Shown here: positions 1 to 8,919 of the stretch, in pieces | How positions within the stretch are numbered: the first letter of the stretch is position 1 | How the letters are laid out: each line of letters starts with the position of its first letter | Assembly (NCBI GenBank): GCA_035574455.1 | Contig: DATLYT010000107.1 | Span: 1 to 20,213, forward strand | DNA from: DATLYT01 sp035574455 | GTDB lineage: Bacteria > Bacteroidota > Ignavibacteria > UBA10030 | Length of the DNA stretch: 20,213 bases | Reading direction: 5' to 3' | Translations under genes and position numbers: made by a program | Notes under the pieces: model-generated | The model's input: only the letters and a program-made list of their open reading frames with translations | Databases searched by the model: none | Told to the model about the DNA's origin: nothing

Positions 1-11
1 AGGAGGAGTCC

Positions 12-2357
12 ATGTTAGGAACGATATTCGTCTGGATGGGATTTGCCGCGGCAGTCGTAGCCGCATTTTCCTATTATCGATTAGCAACGAAGAAGATCTC
101 CGACCCAACCCTCGCACGTCGAAGTTTTTGGGTTACCGTGCTGAGTGTGGTCGGCGCATCCGTGTTGCTGATGTTTTACATCCTCAACCATCAGTTTGAG
201 TACTCGTATGTGTGGGGATACAGCAGCAAAGATCTGCCGCTGCACCTGTTAGTCTCCACCTTCTGGGCGGGACAGGAAGGGAGCTTTCTCTTCTGGACGC
301 TCTGCGCCGTCCTCATCGGCATTGCGCTGCTGAAGTTCACCCGCCGCAACAAGATCGAATTTGAAGTCATGGCGGTCTACATGCTCACCGTCGCCGTGCT
401 GCTCTTGTTGATGATTGCCAAGCCGCCGTTCCAGTACATCTGGGAAGCGTATCCCGACCAACTGACGCCCGGCAACGTCCCGAACGACGGCAGAGGACTG
501 AATCCTCTTCTCCAGAATATCTGGATGATTGCACACCCTCCCGTCCTTTTCGTGGGTTTTGCAACATTGGCCGTGCCTTTTGCGTTTGCCATCGCCGCAC
601 TCTGGCGAAAACGGTACAGCGAGTGGGTTGCCCCCGCACTACCGTGGGTTGGCTTTGGCGCGTTGTCACTGGGCTTAGGACTGATGTTAGGCGGTTACTG
701 GGCATACGGCGTTCTCGGGTGGGGCGGATGGTGGGGATGGGACCCGGTGGAGAATTCCTCTCTCATTCCGTGGATCACCGTCGTCATCCTCCTTCATACT
801 CTTCTCGTTCAGAAGAAAACCGGAAAGCTTGCACGCACAAACTTCGTGTTTGCCATCCTTTCCTTTCTCCTCGTTGTCTACAGTACCTTCCTCACGCGCA
901 GCGGAATTTTGGGTGAGTCGTCCGTTCACTCGTTCGTTGACCCGGGCAATTTGGTGTACAGCTTGCTGATCGGCTGGATCGCGTTGATGACCGGCATCGG
1001 AGCTGTGATGCTTGCGCGCAGATGGAAGGAACTCCAACGCCTCGCCGTGCCTGCGGGCACATGGTCACGCGAGTCCTTCCTCGCTCTCGGTGCCGTGGCG
1101 ATGGCCCTGAGCGCGCTGGTAATTTTCCTCGGCACAAGCTGGCCGATCGTCTCCAATGCTACCGTCGAACCGGCATTCTATGATAAAACGAATCTCCCGA
1201 TCGCCATCGCTCTTTCGCTCCTGCTCGGCTTGAGTCTCTTTACGCGCTGGAGTGTGGAAGATCCCTCCGAATTAGCTAAACGCTCCGTACTCCCGCTCGT
1301 GCTTTCTCTCATCGCAGCGGCAGTCCTCTATCTCTTTGGTGTTCAGGATTGGCAAATGCTCGTTTTCGCGTTCAGCTCGTTCTTCATCCTCGTCATTACC
1401 ACGCGTCTGCTCGTGGTGATGGGAAAAGAAGATCCGCGTCTCGTGGGTGGACCGCTGGCGCACTTCGGGCTTGCTATGCTGTTTCTCGGTATCATCGGCT
1501 CCGGGCGGTACGGCGAGAAAGTTTCGACCGCGTTGCCGATCAACCAACCAACTTCTGTGCTTGGCTATCAGGTAACGTACAAAGGCGGTTATCAAAGAGA
1601 AGACGGAAAGTCCGGCTTTGTGGTCGAGGTGCTGAAAGACGGGTCGCGCTTCCAGTTAGAGCCCGTGATGTTCATGAGCACGTACACTAATAGCCTCATG
1701 CGCAATCCGGATTATGCCAGTAGTTGGACGCGGGATTTCTACATCGAGCCGGTGTCGCTGGAAGGCGGCGAAGAACACAATCACAGTCACAATACGTTCG
1801 ACTTGAAGAAAGGCGAGCCGCAAACCATCGGGGATTACCGCGTCACGTTCGAGAGGTTTGCCATGGATGGACATGGGATGGAAGGAATGACGAGCGGGGG
1901 CGGTTTCTCGATTGGTGCTGTCCTGACCGTGGAAAAAGGCAAGAACAAAGAGCAGATCATCCCCACGACGCTTTACACTGACGGCCAGAACCCGCAGCCA
2001 AAAGAAGTGAAGTTGAAGAATGGCGCACTCGGATTTCAGATGATCGCCATGCAGGTCGGTACCGGCGGGAGTCCCTCAATGATTCGTTTGTTGGTAACAG
2101 GGTTGCCCGAGACTCAGGAAGAGCATCAGGAAGGAGTCGAGACGCTTGTCATCGAAGCGAGCGTGAAGCCGTTTATCAATTTCGTCTGGTTGGGTGCAGG
2201 ACTCGTGATCGCGGGTTTTGCGCTCTCGATGGCTCGGCGGACGAAGGAAGTGCGTGTGAATGGCAAAGCCAATGGCAGCTCACAACATCCTCACCGTGCT
2301 CAGCCCGGAGAGAATGAGGAAATGAAAGAACAGACACAAACGCTGGTCGGACAATAA
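12..2357 (+). CDS. ccmF: Cytochrome c-type biogenesis protein CcmF (haem lyase)
   Basis: Integral membrane haem lyase of cytochrome c maturation system I, which attaches haem delivered by CcmE to the CXXCH motif of apocytochromes on the outer face of the inner membrane. The 781-residue protein is mostly hydrophobic helices and carries the Trp-rich haem-handling signature WGWDPVENSS at about residues 241-250. All four family histidines are visible: H175 (in AHPP), H262, H306 (in SSVHSF) and H484, matching in order and spacing the known E. coli ligands H173, H261, H303 and H491. Residues about 500-715 form a soluble domain with a His-rich patch (HNHSHN), followed by a last membrane helix near 717-738 and a polar tail. 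It is somewhat longer than E. coli CcmF. AGGAGGAG lies at the very start of the window, just before the ATG, so upstream ccm genes (probably ccmE) are expected outside. Family identity is firm. Confidence 0.95.
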   Translation: MLGTIFVWMGFAAAVVAAFSYYRLATKKISDPTLARRSFWVTVLSVVGASVLLMFYILNHQFEYSYVWGYSSKDLPLHLLVSTFWAGQEGSFLFWTLCAVLIGIALLKFTRRNKIEFEVMAVYMLTVAVLLLLMIAKPPFQYIWEAYPDQLTPGNVPNDGRGLNPLLQNIWMIAHPPVLFVGFATLAVPFAFAIAALWRKRYSEWVAPALPWVGFGALSLGLGLMLGGYWAYGVLGWGGWWGWDPVENSSLIPWITVVILLHTLLVQKKTGKLARTNFVFAILSFLLVVYSTFLTRSGILGESSVHSFVDPGNLVYSLLIGWIALMTGIGAVMLARRWKELQRLAVPAGTWSRESFLALGAVAMALSALVIFLGTSWPIVSNATVEPAFYDKTNLPIAIALSLLLGLSLFTRWSVEDPSELAKRSVLPLVLSLIAAAVLYLFGVQDWQMLVFAFSSFFILVITTRLLVVMGKEDPRLVGGPLAHFGLAMLFLGIIGSGRYGEKVSTALPINQPTSVLGYQVTYKGGYQREDGKSGFVVEVLKDGSRFQLEPVMFMSTYTNSLMRNPDYASSWTRDFYIEPVSLEGGEEHNHSHNTFDLKKGEPQTIGDYRVTFERFAMDGHGMEGMTSGGGFSIGAVLTVEKGKNKEQIIPTTLYTDGQNPQPKEVKLKNGALGFQMIAMQVGTGGSPSMIRLLVTGLPETQEEHQEGVETLVIEASVKPFINFVWLGAGLVIAGFALSMARRTKEVRVNGKANGSSQHPHRAQPGENEEMKEQTQTLVGQ

Positions 2358-2374
2358 CAGCAGGATCGTCAGCT

Positions 2375-3514
2375 ATGAATATCGGAATTCTCAAAGAAGA
2401 CCTGGTGAATGAAAAGCGCGTGGCGTTGTCTCCTGCCGGTGTGCAGTCGCTTACTTCAGCAGGCCATAGTGTCTACGTTGAAAAGTCGGCCGGTTCACAG
2501 TCGCTCTTTTCGGATGAAGAATACCAAACCGCGGGGGCAGAAATCGGGTTTAGTCCGGAGGAAGTAATCAATCGGTCGAACGTGATCTTGAAAGTCTCGC
2601 CGCCGAAGCCCGAAGAGTTGGCGCGCTGTGAAGAGGGCCAGGTTTTGCTTTCGTTCCTTCACCTGGGAGCGTCGAAGCGAAAACTGATCGAAACACTACT
2701 GGAGAAAAAGATCACCAGCATTGCCTATGAACTGATCGAAAACGATCACGGTGAACTGACCGTCTTGCAAGTGATGAGCGAAATTGCCGGACAACTGTCC
2801 ATGCAAATTGCCGGGCACTATTTACAGGCACGAGATGGCGGTCGCGGTATTTTACTCGGTAGCATTCCAGGCATACCGCCCGCTTCGGTGGTGATTCTCG
2901 GAGCCGGAACAATGGGGAGGACGGCGGCACGCGTTGCTCTTGGGATGGGCGCGTCGGTTACGGTTCTCGATAGAGAACTTGCCCGACTGCGGGAGGTGGA
3001 GAATCTTTTTCAATGGAAGGTGGCAACAGGAATTGCGACAGAATACCACGTTGCCCGTGCAACACGCCATGCCGATGTTCTCATCGGCGCCGTGTTGGTC
3101 AAAGGAGAACGGGCGCCCTACGTAGTAACGGAAGAGATGGTGAAGCAGATGAAACCCGGCTCGGTCATTGTCGATGCCTCCATCGACCAGGGCGGATGCG
3201 TGGAGACGAGTCGCCCGACGACGCTGGCCGACCCCGTCTTCATCCGTCACGATGTTGTGCATTACTGCGTACCGAACATTCCATCCGCCGTTCCGCGCAC
3301 GGCGTCGACCGGTTTGACGAACGCGTTGCTGCCATATGTTCTCACGCTGGCCGAGGAGGGCATCGAACGAGCCTTGACACATGACCGAGGTTTGGCGCGA
3401 GGAGTCTGCACCTATGACGGTTTCTGTGTCCAGCCTGCGCTCTCCAAGGCGCTGGGATTTCAGTATAAGGACCTTGCGTCCTCTCTTGCTCGATCAATGA
3501 AATCGCTGAACTGA
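2375..3514 (+). CDS. ald: Alanine dehydrogenase (Bacteroidota-type clade)
   Basis: NAD-dependent oxidative deamination of L-alanine to pyruvate and ammonium, or the reverse, in the cytoplasm. The 379 residues cover the full AlaDH/PNT fold. R15 (NEKRVAL) and H96 (FLHLGAS) match known Mycobacterium tuberculosis Ald substrate residues R15 and H96. The Rossmann loop GAGTMG is near residues 175-180, and VDASIDQGGC near 264-273 carries the conserved Asp region. K73 is present, but the position equivalent to substrate-binding K75 in M. tuberculosis Ald is Ser (ILKVSPPKPEE instead of LKVKEP). From memory, a KVxPP pattern is shared by Bacteroidota homologues annotated as alanine dehydrogenase. The gene follows ccmF by 17 bases and is followed by the CoA-transferase after 10, so it is probably in the same transcript. 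The ribosome site is weak. A related 2-oxoacid or amino acid substrate is possible because of the K75 change. Confidence 0.88.
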   Translation: MNIGILKEDLVNEKRVALSPAGVQSLTSAGHSVYVEKSAGSQSLFSDEEYQTAGAEIGFSPEEVINRSNVILKVSPPKPEELARCEEGQVLLSFLHLGASKRKLIETLLEKKITSIAYELIENDHGELTVLQVMSEIAGQLSMQIAGHYLQARDGGRGILLGSIPGIPPASVVILGAGTMGRTAARVALGMGASVTVLDRELARLREVENLFQWKVATGIATEYHVARATRHADVLIGAVLVKGERAPYVVTEEMVKQMKPGSVIVDASIDQGGCVETSRPTTLADPVFIRHDVVHYCVPNIPSAVPRTASTGLTNALLPYVLTLAEEGIERALTHDRGLARGVCTYDGFCVQPALSKALGFQYKDLASSLARSMKSLN

Positions 3515-3524
3515 CGAGGCTGTC

Positions 3525-4835
3525 ATGAATTGGCTTTCCCATTACAAATCAAAAGTCGTCTCGGTGGAAGAGGCGGTGTCGTTTGTGAAGTCGGGCGACC
3601 GCGTCTTTATCAGCGGCAACGCCGCAACACCGCTCTTGTTGATGAATGCCCTCGCGCAGCGAAAGGATTCGTTGTTTGATGTCGAGCTGAACCACTTACT
3701 TCTTCTTGGCGATGACCCACTGGCAAAACCGGGGATGGAACGACATTTCCGGCACAATTCACTCTTTGTCGGTCCGGCCGACCGAGAGGCGATCGCGGAG
3801 GGGAGGTCGGCGTACGTCCCCGTTCACCTCTCTGAAATTCCAGCCCTCTTTACCAACAGGATTATTCCTCTTGATGTTGCGTTGATTCACGTTTCGCCGC
3901 CCGATGAGCACGGCTTTATGAGTTTCGGGGTCGAGTGTGCGGCCTCTAAAGCAGCAGCGGAGAGTGCCCGCATCGTCATCGCCCAGGTGAACGAACGGAT
4001 GCCGAGAACGTTGGGGGACGTGTTCATCCATGTCTCGCGCGTGCATAAGATCGTCGAATGCTCGGAGCCGTTGCAGCCGCTGGTTCCCTCTGAATCGACG
4101 GAGGTTGAGCGGAAAATCGCCCTGCACGTTGCACGGCTGATCGAAGATGGATCAACGCTGCAACTCGGCATTGGCGGTATTCCGGACGCCGTGCTCTCGC
4201 AGCTCGATGGCATTCAGCATCTGGGTGTTCACACAGAAATGGTCTCCGATGGTGTCGTCCGGGCTATTGAGCGAGGCATTATTACCAATCAGAAAAAGAC
4301 GCTCCATCCGGGTAAAGTGGTGGCGACGTTCGTCCTCGGTTCGGAGCAGCTTTACGAGTACGTCGATAACAATCCGTACTTTGAGTTGCATCCGTGCGAC
4401 TATACGAACAATCCGTACGTGATTGCCCAGAATGCTAAAATGGTCGCCATCAACTCGGCCATTGAAGTGGACATCACCGGTCAGGTTTGCGCAGATTCGA
4501 TCGGGACGAAAATTTACAGCGGTTTTGGCGGGCAGGTTGATTTTATTCGTGGCGCGGCCTATTCAAAAGGCGGCAAGCCGATCATCGCACTTCCGTCCAG
4601 CACAAAGAACGGCACGATCTCGCGTATCGTCACCACACTGAAACAGGGCGCGGGAGTCGTTACCACGCGAGCGGATGTGCACTATGTGGTGACGGAATAT
4701 GGCGTGGCCTCGCTGCATGGGAAAAATCTCCAACAGCGCGCCGAGGCACTGATTGAGATTGCCCATCCGGCGTTTCGCGATGAACTGGAGCGGGCGTTAC
4801 GCCGGGGTGAAAAACCGTTTGCCACCGTCTCGTAA
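3525..4835 (+). CDS. Acetyl-CoA hydrolase/CoA-transferase family protein (4-hydroxybutyrate or acetate CoA-transferase like)
   Basis: Family I CoA-transferase fold related to 4-hydroxybutyrate CoA-transferase (AbfT/Cat2), succinyl-CoA:acetate transferase and acetyl-CoA hydrolase. It would move CoA between acetyl-CoA or another acyl-CoA and a free acid by way of a glutamyl-CoA thioester. The glycine-rich loop GIGGIPDAV is near residues 216-224. The catalytic Glu lies in HTEMVSDGV and is residue 238, the same number as the known Glu238 of Clostridium aminobutyricum AbfT. A second glycine-rich CoA loop, GFGGQVDFIRGA, is near residues 333-344, and the C-terminal VVTEYGVASLHGK motif is intact. Length (436 residues) is typical of the AbfT-like group and shorter than Ach1 or Cat1 types of about 500. 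Neighbours (alanine dehydrogenase, malic enzyme) suggest acetyl-CoA/acetate interconversion. The exact acid substrate cannot be read from sequence. Confidence 0.88.
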   Translation: MNWLSHYKSKVVSVEEAVSFVKSGDRVFISGNAATPLLLMNALAQRKDSLFDVELNHLLLLGDDPLAKPGMERHFRHNSLFVGPADREAIAEGRSAYVPVHLSEIPALFTNRIIPLDVALIHVSPPDEHGFMSFGVECAASKAAAESARIVIAQVNERMPRTLGDVFIHVSRVHKIVECSEPLQPLVPSESTEVERKIALHVARLIEDGSTLQLGIGGIPDAVLSQLDGIQHLGVHTEMVSDGVVRAIERGIITNQKKTLHPGKVVATFVLGSEQLYEYVDNNPYFELHPCDYTNNPYVIAQNAKMVAINSAIEVDITGQVCADSIGTKIYSGFGGQVDFIRGAAYSKGGKPIIALPSSTKNGTISRIVTTLKQGAGVVTTRADVHYVVTEYGVASLHGKNLQQRAEALIEIAHPAFRDELERALRRGEKPFATVS

Positions 4836-4850
4836 TTTCAAGGAGACCGT

Positions 4851-5855
4851 ATGGCCCTCAACAACAATGCTTCCGTTCAACGTCTGTCGAAGGATACATT
4901 CGTCACGCGACGTTACGTGTTTGGCCCTGTCCCTTCGCGTCGACTCGGTCTTTCGCTCGGCGTCGATGTCATTCCGAAAAAGCTTTGCAATCTTGACTGC
5001 ATCTACTGCGAAGTGGGGCGGACGGACAAACGCGCGATGCGGCGGATGGAATATCTCCCGGCGAAAGAAATTGTCGAAGAAATCCGGGACGCACTCGCAA
5101 CCAATCCCAACCTCGATTTTATCACCTTTTCGGGATCGGGCGAACCGACATTGAATTCGGCGCTCGGGGCAATCATCCGCGACGTCAAGAAGCTCACCAC
5201 CATCCCAATTGCCGTCATTACCAACGGCACATTGCTCTATCTGGAAGAGGTCCGCCAAGACTTGATGGAAGCGGATGTTGTGCTGCCCTCGTTGGATTGC
5301 GTGACTACAGAGATGTTCCAAAAAGTGAATCGCCCCCACCCCAAATTGGAGTTGAGTTCGATCGTGCAAGGGCTGAAGAAGTTTCGCGAGGAATTTCGCG
5401 GGCAAATCTGGCTCGAAATTTTGTTGGTCAAGGGGTACAACGATAGCGATGAAGAGATTGCACAGCTGAAAGAGGTTCTCGACGAAATCCAACCGGACAA
5501 AATTCAACTCAACACAGTCGTGCGTCCTTCGTCGGAATCGTGGGTACAGCCCGTGGATGAAGAACGGATGAGGGAAATTCAACAGATGCTCGGTGATCGT
5601 GCAGAAATCATTGGGACGTTTTCGGCGGTGGTGCAGGAATCCAAACAGACCATTGATGTGGGCACGATTCTCGCGCTGCTACGCCGTCGCGCCATGACGG
5701 CCGACGACCTCGCCGATGCGTTACGCGTCTCCAAACAACAAATCCTCAACGTGCTCGAAGTGCTCGAGCAGAACGCCCTGGTCGTTCCCTATCGTTTTCA
5801 GAATAAAATTTACTACCGGACGATTGAGTACTTCTTCAGCGGGTTTTGCGGGTGA
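4851..5855 (+). CDS. Radical SAM protein with C-terminal winged-helix domain
   Basis: Radical S-adenosylmethionine enzyme of the small COG0731-like group. The opening FGPVPSRRLGLSLGVD signature precedes the Fe-S cluster motif CNLDCIYC, with C46, C50 and C53 in the CX3CX2C arrangement. The SAM-binding stretch FSGSGEPTLN is near residues 98-107, and a TIM-barrel-like alternation runs to about residue 240. Residues about 265-325 (LALLRRRAMTADDLADALRVSKQQILNVLEVLEQ region) look like a winged-helix module, a known accessory in this group. AAGGAG lies just before the ATG, 15 bases after the CoA-transferase stop, so it ends the ccmF-ald-CoA-transferase run. The substrate is unknown. Annotation as a tRNA wybutosine or molybdenum-cofactor enzyme would be overreach. 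Confidence 0.88.
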   Translation: MALNNNASVQRLSKDTFVTRRYVFGPVPSRRLGLSLGVDVIPKKLCNLDCIYCEVGRTDKRAMRRMEYLPAKEIVEEIRDALATNPNLDFITFSGSGEPTLNSALGAIIRDVKKLTTIPIAVITNGTLLYLEEVRQDLMEADVVLPSLDCVTTEMFQKVNRPHPKLELSSIVQGLKKFREEFRGQIWLEILLVKGYNDSDEEIAQLKEVLDEIQPDKIQLNTVVRPSSESWVQPVDEERMREIQQMLGDRAEIIGTFSAVVQESKQTIDVGTILALLRRRAMTADDLADALRVSKQQILNVLEVLEQNALVVPYRFQNKIYYRTIEYFFSGFCG

Positions 5856-6072
5856 GTATTCGACTCACGGCTACCAGACTTTGAGTTTTTCAGAAGTCTC
5901 TGTTGATTTTTTGAGCGTAGCAAGTCTGCGAAAAGTGCTGATTACCCCTCTTAGTTTTGAGAAGACAGGTACGTAAACGACCTCGAGACGCTCCTGCAAT
6001 GCCGGAGTTACCGCCATCTTTCAACAGCCTGTTCAAGGAACAATTCTTGCTAAAGAGGAAAGGGGAATCTGC
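5856..6072. other. Intergenic spacer between the radical SAM gene and the zinc-finger gene
   Basis: About 217 bases with no convincing gene. A 6-bp stem GTGAGT/ACTCAC with a 5-base loop straddles the upstream stop codon (5852-5868) but has no U-tract directly behind it, so it is a poor terminator. A smaller CTCC/GGAG pair lies at 5991-6007. A strong purine-rich ribosome site (AGAGGAAAGGGG, 6053-6064) serves the next gene. No good -35/-10 pair was found. Confidence 0.5.
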
Positions 6073-6456
6073 ATGTGTTCCATGAAGGTAATCCGCCCAG
6101 AGGATACGCTCCACACCATGCTCGTGCGAGAACTTCGGTCGGCGTTGACGAACGTTCACTCCTCGAACTTTGCAAGCTCGCTCGACGAAGGGGATACCTA
6201 CATCTGCTCCACCTGCGACCTCGCAATCAAGATCTGTGCAGGTAATCCGAATGCTATCTGCATTCTCAAAGTTCGACAGAACACCGAGCTCGATTTATTG
6301 CTCCACGAGTACGCGAGTCTGCTTTCGGGCTCCCACCGTCACTGTGTGGAGTGCGGAAAGACTCTTTCAACACGACAACTGAAGAAAAATCCTCTGCTTG
6401 AGCTTTGTTCCACGTGTCGACCGCGGACGAGGAAGATGCGGAGGGCTGACCGTTAA
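6073..6456 (+). CDS. Small DksA/TraR-type zinc-finger protein
   Basis: A 127-residue basic protein. The C-terminal part resembles the DksA/TraR C4 zinc finger: CVECGKTLSTRQL, then LCSTCR, giving C91, C94, C112 and C115 with the spacing and Leu pattern of that family. DksA-family proteins bind RNA polymerase in the secondary channel and modulate initiation with ppGpp. Here the long coiled-coil tip with the DxxDxA motif is not evident, so polymerase binding is only a possibility. A second Cys group (ICSTCDLAIKIC; C45, C48, C55) sits upstream and is unusual; it might bind another metal. The tail RPRTRKMRRADR is very basic. A strong ribosome site precedes the ATG at 6073, and the stop is 11 bases from the malic enzyme start, so the two are probably co-transcribed. 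Function is inferred from the finger alone. Confidence 0.72.
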   Translation: MCSMKVIRPEDTLHTMLVRELRSALTNVHSSNFASSLDEGDTYICSTCDLAIKICAGNPNAICILKVRQNTELDLLLHEYASLLSGSHRHCVECGKTLSTRQLKKNPLLELCSTCRPRTRKMRRADR

Positions 6457-6467
6457 GGAGTACGAAC

Positions 6468-8813
6468 ATGATTTCAAAGCAAGATGCCTTAGACTATCAC
6501 GCCCAGGGTCGGCGAGGGAAGATCGAAGTCGTTCCCTCGAAACCCTGTCAAACTCAGCGTGACCTTTCGCTCGCGTACACGCCCGGAGTTGCCGAGCCGT
6601 GTCGCGAGATCGAAAAGAATCCCGACGATGCCTATCTCTACACTGCGAAAGGAAATCTGGTCGCGGTGGTCTCCAACGGTACCGCTGTCCTGGGCCTTGG
6701 TGATATCGGCGCACTGGCCGGCAAGCCCGTGATGGAAGGGAAAGCCGTGCTGTTTAAACGGTTTGCCGATATCGATGTGTATGATATCGAGCTGAACACC
6801 CACGACCCGAACGAGATTATTCATGCCGTCAAGCTGTTGGAGCCGACGTTCGGTGGAATTAATCTTGAGGACATCAAGGCGCCGGAGTGTTTCTACATCG
6901 AAGAGTCGCTGAAGAATATCATGAATATCCCGGTGTTTCATGACGACCAGCATGGGACAGCCATTATTAGCGGTGCAGCGCTTCTGAATGCTCTTGAGCT
7001 TGTAGGAAAAAAGATTGACCAGATTCGTGTGGTGTTTAGCGGTGCCGGTGCTGCTGGGATCGCATGCGCGAAGCACTATGAAAAATTGGGTGTCAGGCGG
7101 GAGAACATGCTACTCGTCGATACGAAGGGGGTCGTTTACAAAGGTCGTAAGGAGGGAATGAACCCCTACAAAGAATACTTTGCCGTCGAGACGGATGCAC
7201 GCACGTTAGCGGATGCGATGAGGGGTGCCGACGTTTTCTGCGGCGTTTCTGCCAAAGGGATCGTCACGAAGGAAATGGTGAAATCGATGGCGGATAAGCC
7301 GATTGTGTTTGCGATGGCAAACCCCGATCCCGAAATCACCTACGAAGACGCCACGAGTGTACGCGACGATATCATTATGGCGACAGGGCGGTCGGATTAT
7401 CCTAACCAGGTCAACAACGTTCTTGGCTTCCCGTTTATTTTCCGCGGAGCGTTGGATGTGCGCGCCTCGGCGATCAACGACGAAATGATGATCGCCGCGA
7501 CCCATGCCTTGGCCGATCTGGCGAAAGAGGACGTGCCGGATTCCGTCATCCGGGCGTACGGTGGAAAGCGCATCGAATTCGGGCGCGAGTATATCATCCC
7601 GAAGCCGTTCGATCCGCGCGTGCTCCTTTGGGAGGCAACCGCCGTGGCACGTGCAGCCATGGAGTCGGGTGTTGCTCGCGCCCCGATTAAAGATTTTGAG
7701 GCGTACCGTGATTCTCTGGAAGCACGGCTTGGGAAATCGCGCGAAGTGATGAGGGTGTTTATCCATCATGCCCAGAAAGCGCCCAAGAAGATTGTGTTCC
7801 CGGAAGGGGAGGAGGAGAAAATCCTTCGTGCGGCACAGATCATTGCGGAAGAAAAAATCGCCACACCCGTTCTGTTGGGCAGTCGAACGCAGATCACCCA
7901 ACGCATTAAGGACCTAGGACTTGACATGGACGGCATTGAAATCATCAACCCGTCCAAGTCGATGAAGCATGATGAGTATGCGACGGCGTTCTATCAACTC
8001 CGGCAACGCAAAGGCATCACACGGTACGATGCCGAGCGGTTAGTCCGCACACATAATGTATTCGGCATGATGATGGTGCGACAGGGAGATGCGGACGGGC
8101 TTGTCTCCGGCCTTACGCAGCACTACCCTGAAACAGTGCGACCGGCGTTACAAATCATCGGAAAGAAAGACGGCGTCAACAAAATCGCCGGTATGTACAT
8201 GCTGATCTTCAAGAATCAGACCATCTACATTGCCGATGCGACGGTGAATATTGAACCGACGGCCGAGGACTTAGCTGAAATCGCATTGCTGGCCGCGGAG
8301 AAGGTGAGGCAGTTCAACGTCGAACCGAGAGTTGCCATGCTCTCTTTCAGCAACTTCGGGAGCTCCCGCCATCCCCTTGTGGAAAAGGTTCAACGGGCAG
8401 TATCGATCATCCGGGAAAAAGAGCCCAACCTGATGGTCGATGGAGAAATGCAGGCCGATACAGCCGTCACCCCGGAGATCGTGAACGAGTTGTACCCGTT
8501 TAGCGTTTTAAAAGGCGGGGCGAATTTGTTGGTCTGCCCGGACCTCACCTCGGCGAACATCTCCACTAAACTATTAACAAAGCTGGGAGGGGCTTCGGCC
8601 ATCGGCCCGATTCTCCTCGGCATCCGAAAGCCGGTGTACCTGCTCATCCCCAGCAACGATGTGAACGATATCGTGAACATCACGGCCATGAGCGTCTTTG
8701 AAGCGCAACGGCAGGACGAACGACCGGCGACGTCGGTTGGTACGGCTGAGGTGAGGACCGCGCCGAGACCCGAGAGGGTTGATGAGACACGTCTCCACGC
8801 GTCGCACGGGTGA
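6468..8813 (+). CDS. maeB: Malic enzyme fused to phosphotransacetylase-like domain (MaeB type)
   Basis: Oxidative decarboxylation of malate to pyruvate and CO2, usually NADP-linked in this architecture. Residues about 1-425 are the malic enzyme: SLAYTPGVAEPC with the catalytic Tyr near residue 36, the metal-binding stretch FHDDQHGTA near 157-165, a nucleotide-binding loop FSGAGAAGIA near 188-197, and the conserved MANPDPEI near residues 283-290. Residues about 430-760 are a phosphate acetyltransferase fold (KIVFPEGEEEKILRAA onward, and GLVSGLTQHYPETVRP). In known MaeB proteins that domain is not an active acetyltransferase but senses acetyl-CoA and controls oligomer state. Length 781 residues is normal for the fusion (about 760). 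A short hydrophilic tail of about 25 residues follows the last conserved block. AAGGAG precedes the start. Together with alanine dehydrogenase and the CoA-transferase it places pyruvate and acetyl-CoA supply at the centre of this region. Confidence 0.95.
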   Translation: MISKQDALDYHAQGRRGKIEVVPSKPCQTQRDLSLAYTPGVAEPCREIEKNPDDAYLYTAKGNLVAVVSNGTAVLGLGDIGALAGKPVMEGKAVLFKRFADIDVYDIELNTHDPNEIIHAVKLLEPTFGGINLEDIKAPECFYIEESLKNIMNIPVFHDDQHGTAIISGAALLNALELVGKKIDQIRVVFSGAGAAGIACAKHYEKLGVRRENMLLVDTKGVVYKGRKEGMNPYKEYFAVETDARTLADAMRGADVFCGVSAKGIVTKEMVKSMADKPIVFAMANPDPEITYEDATSVRDDIIMATGRSDYPNQVNNVLGFPFIFRGALDVRASAINDEMMIAATHALADLAKEDVPDSVIRAYGGKRIEFGREYIIPKPFDPRVLLWEATAVARAAMESGVARAPIKDFEAYRDSLEARLGKSREVMRVFIHHAQKAPKKIVFPEGEEEKILRAAQIIAEEKIATPVLLGSRTQITQRIKDLGLDMDGIEIINPSKSMKHDEYATAFYQLRQRKGITRYDAERLVRTHNVFGMMMVRQGDADGLVSGLTQHYPETVRPALQIIGKKDGVNKIAGMYMLIFKNQTIYIADATVNIEPTAEDLAEIALLAAEKVRQFNVEPRVAMLSFSNFGSSRHPLVEKVQRAVSIIREKEPNLMVDGEMQADTAVTPEIVNELYPFSVLKGGANLLVCPDLTSANISTKLLTKLGGASAIGPILLGIRKPVYLLIPSNDVNDIVNITAMSVFEAQRQDERPATSVGTAEVRTAPRPERVDETRLHASHG

Positions 8814-8919
8814 ACAGAGCACAGTGGTTGGGCGAGGTGACGCTGCCTGCCATCATCAATCTTGGAAGCACTCTCTGGATTAAGGACGGCACGATGAAAT
8901 ATTTTTTCAGGGATCTGTT

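Noticed and set aside
4797..5582. A 261-codon minus-strand frame opposite the radical SAM gene
   Set aside because: Shadow of a gene with clear catalytic Cys motifs; no ribosome site and no plausible protein features.
5852..5868. GTGAGT/ACTCAC stem as terminator of the ccmF-to-radical-SAM run
   Set aside because: Only 6 bp with no U-tract after it; kept only as a note in the spacer entry.
6036..6050. Possible third sigma-54 element, AGGAACAATTCTTGC, before the zinc-finger gene
   Set aside because: GG-GC spacing is right and TTGC matches, but three -24 positions deviate and the predicted start (about 6062) would cut into the ribosome site, leaving an 11-base leader.
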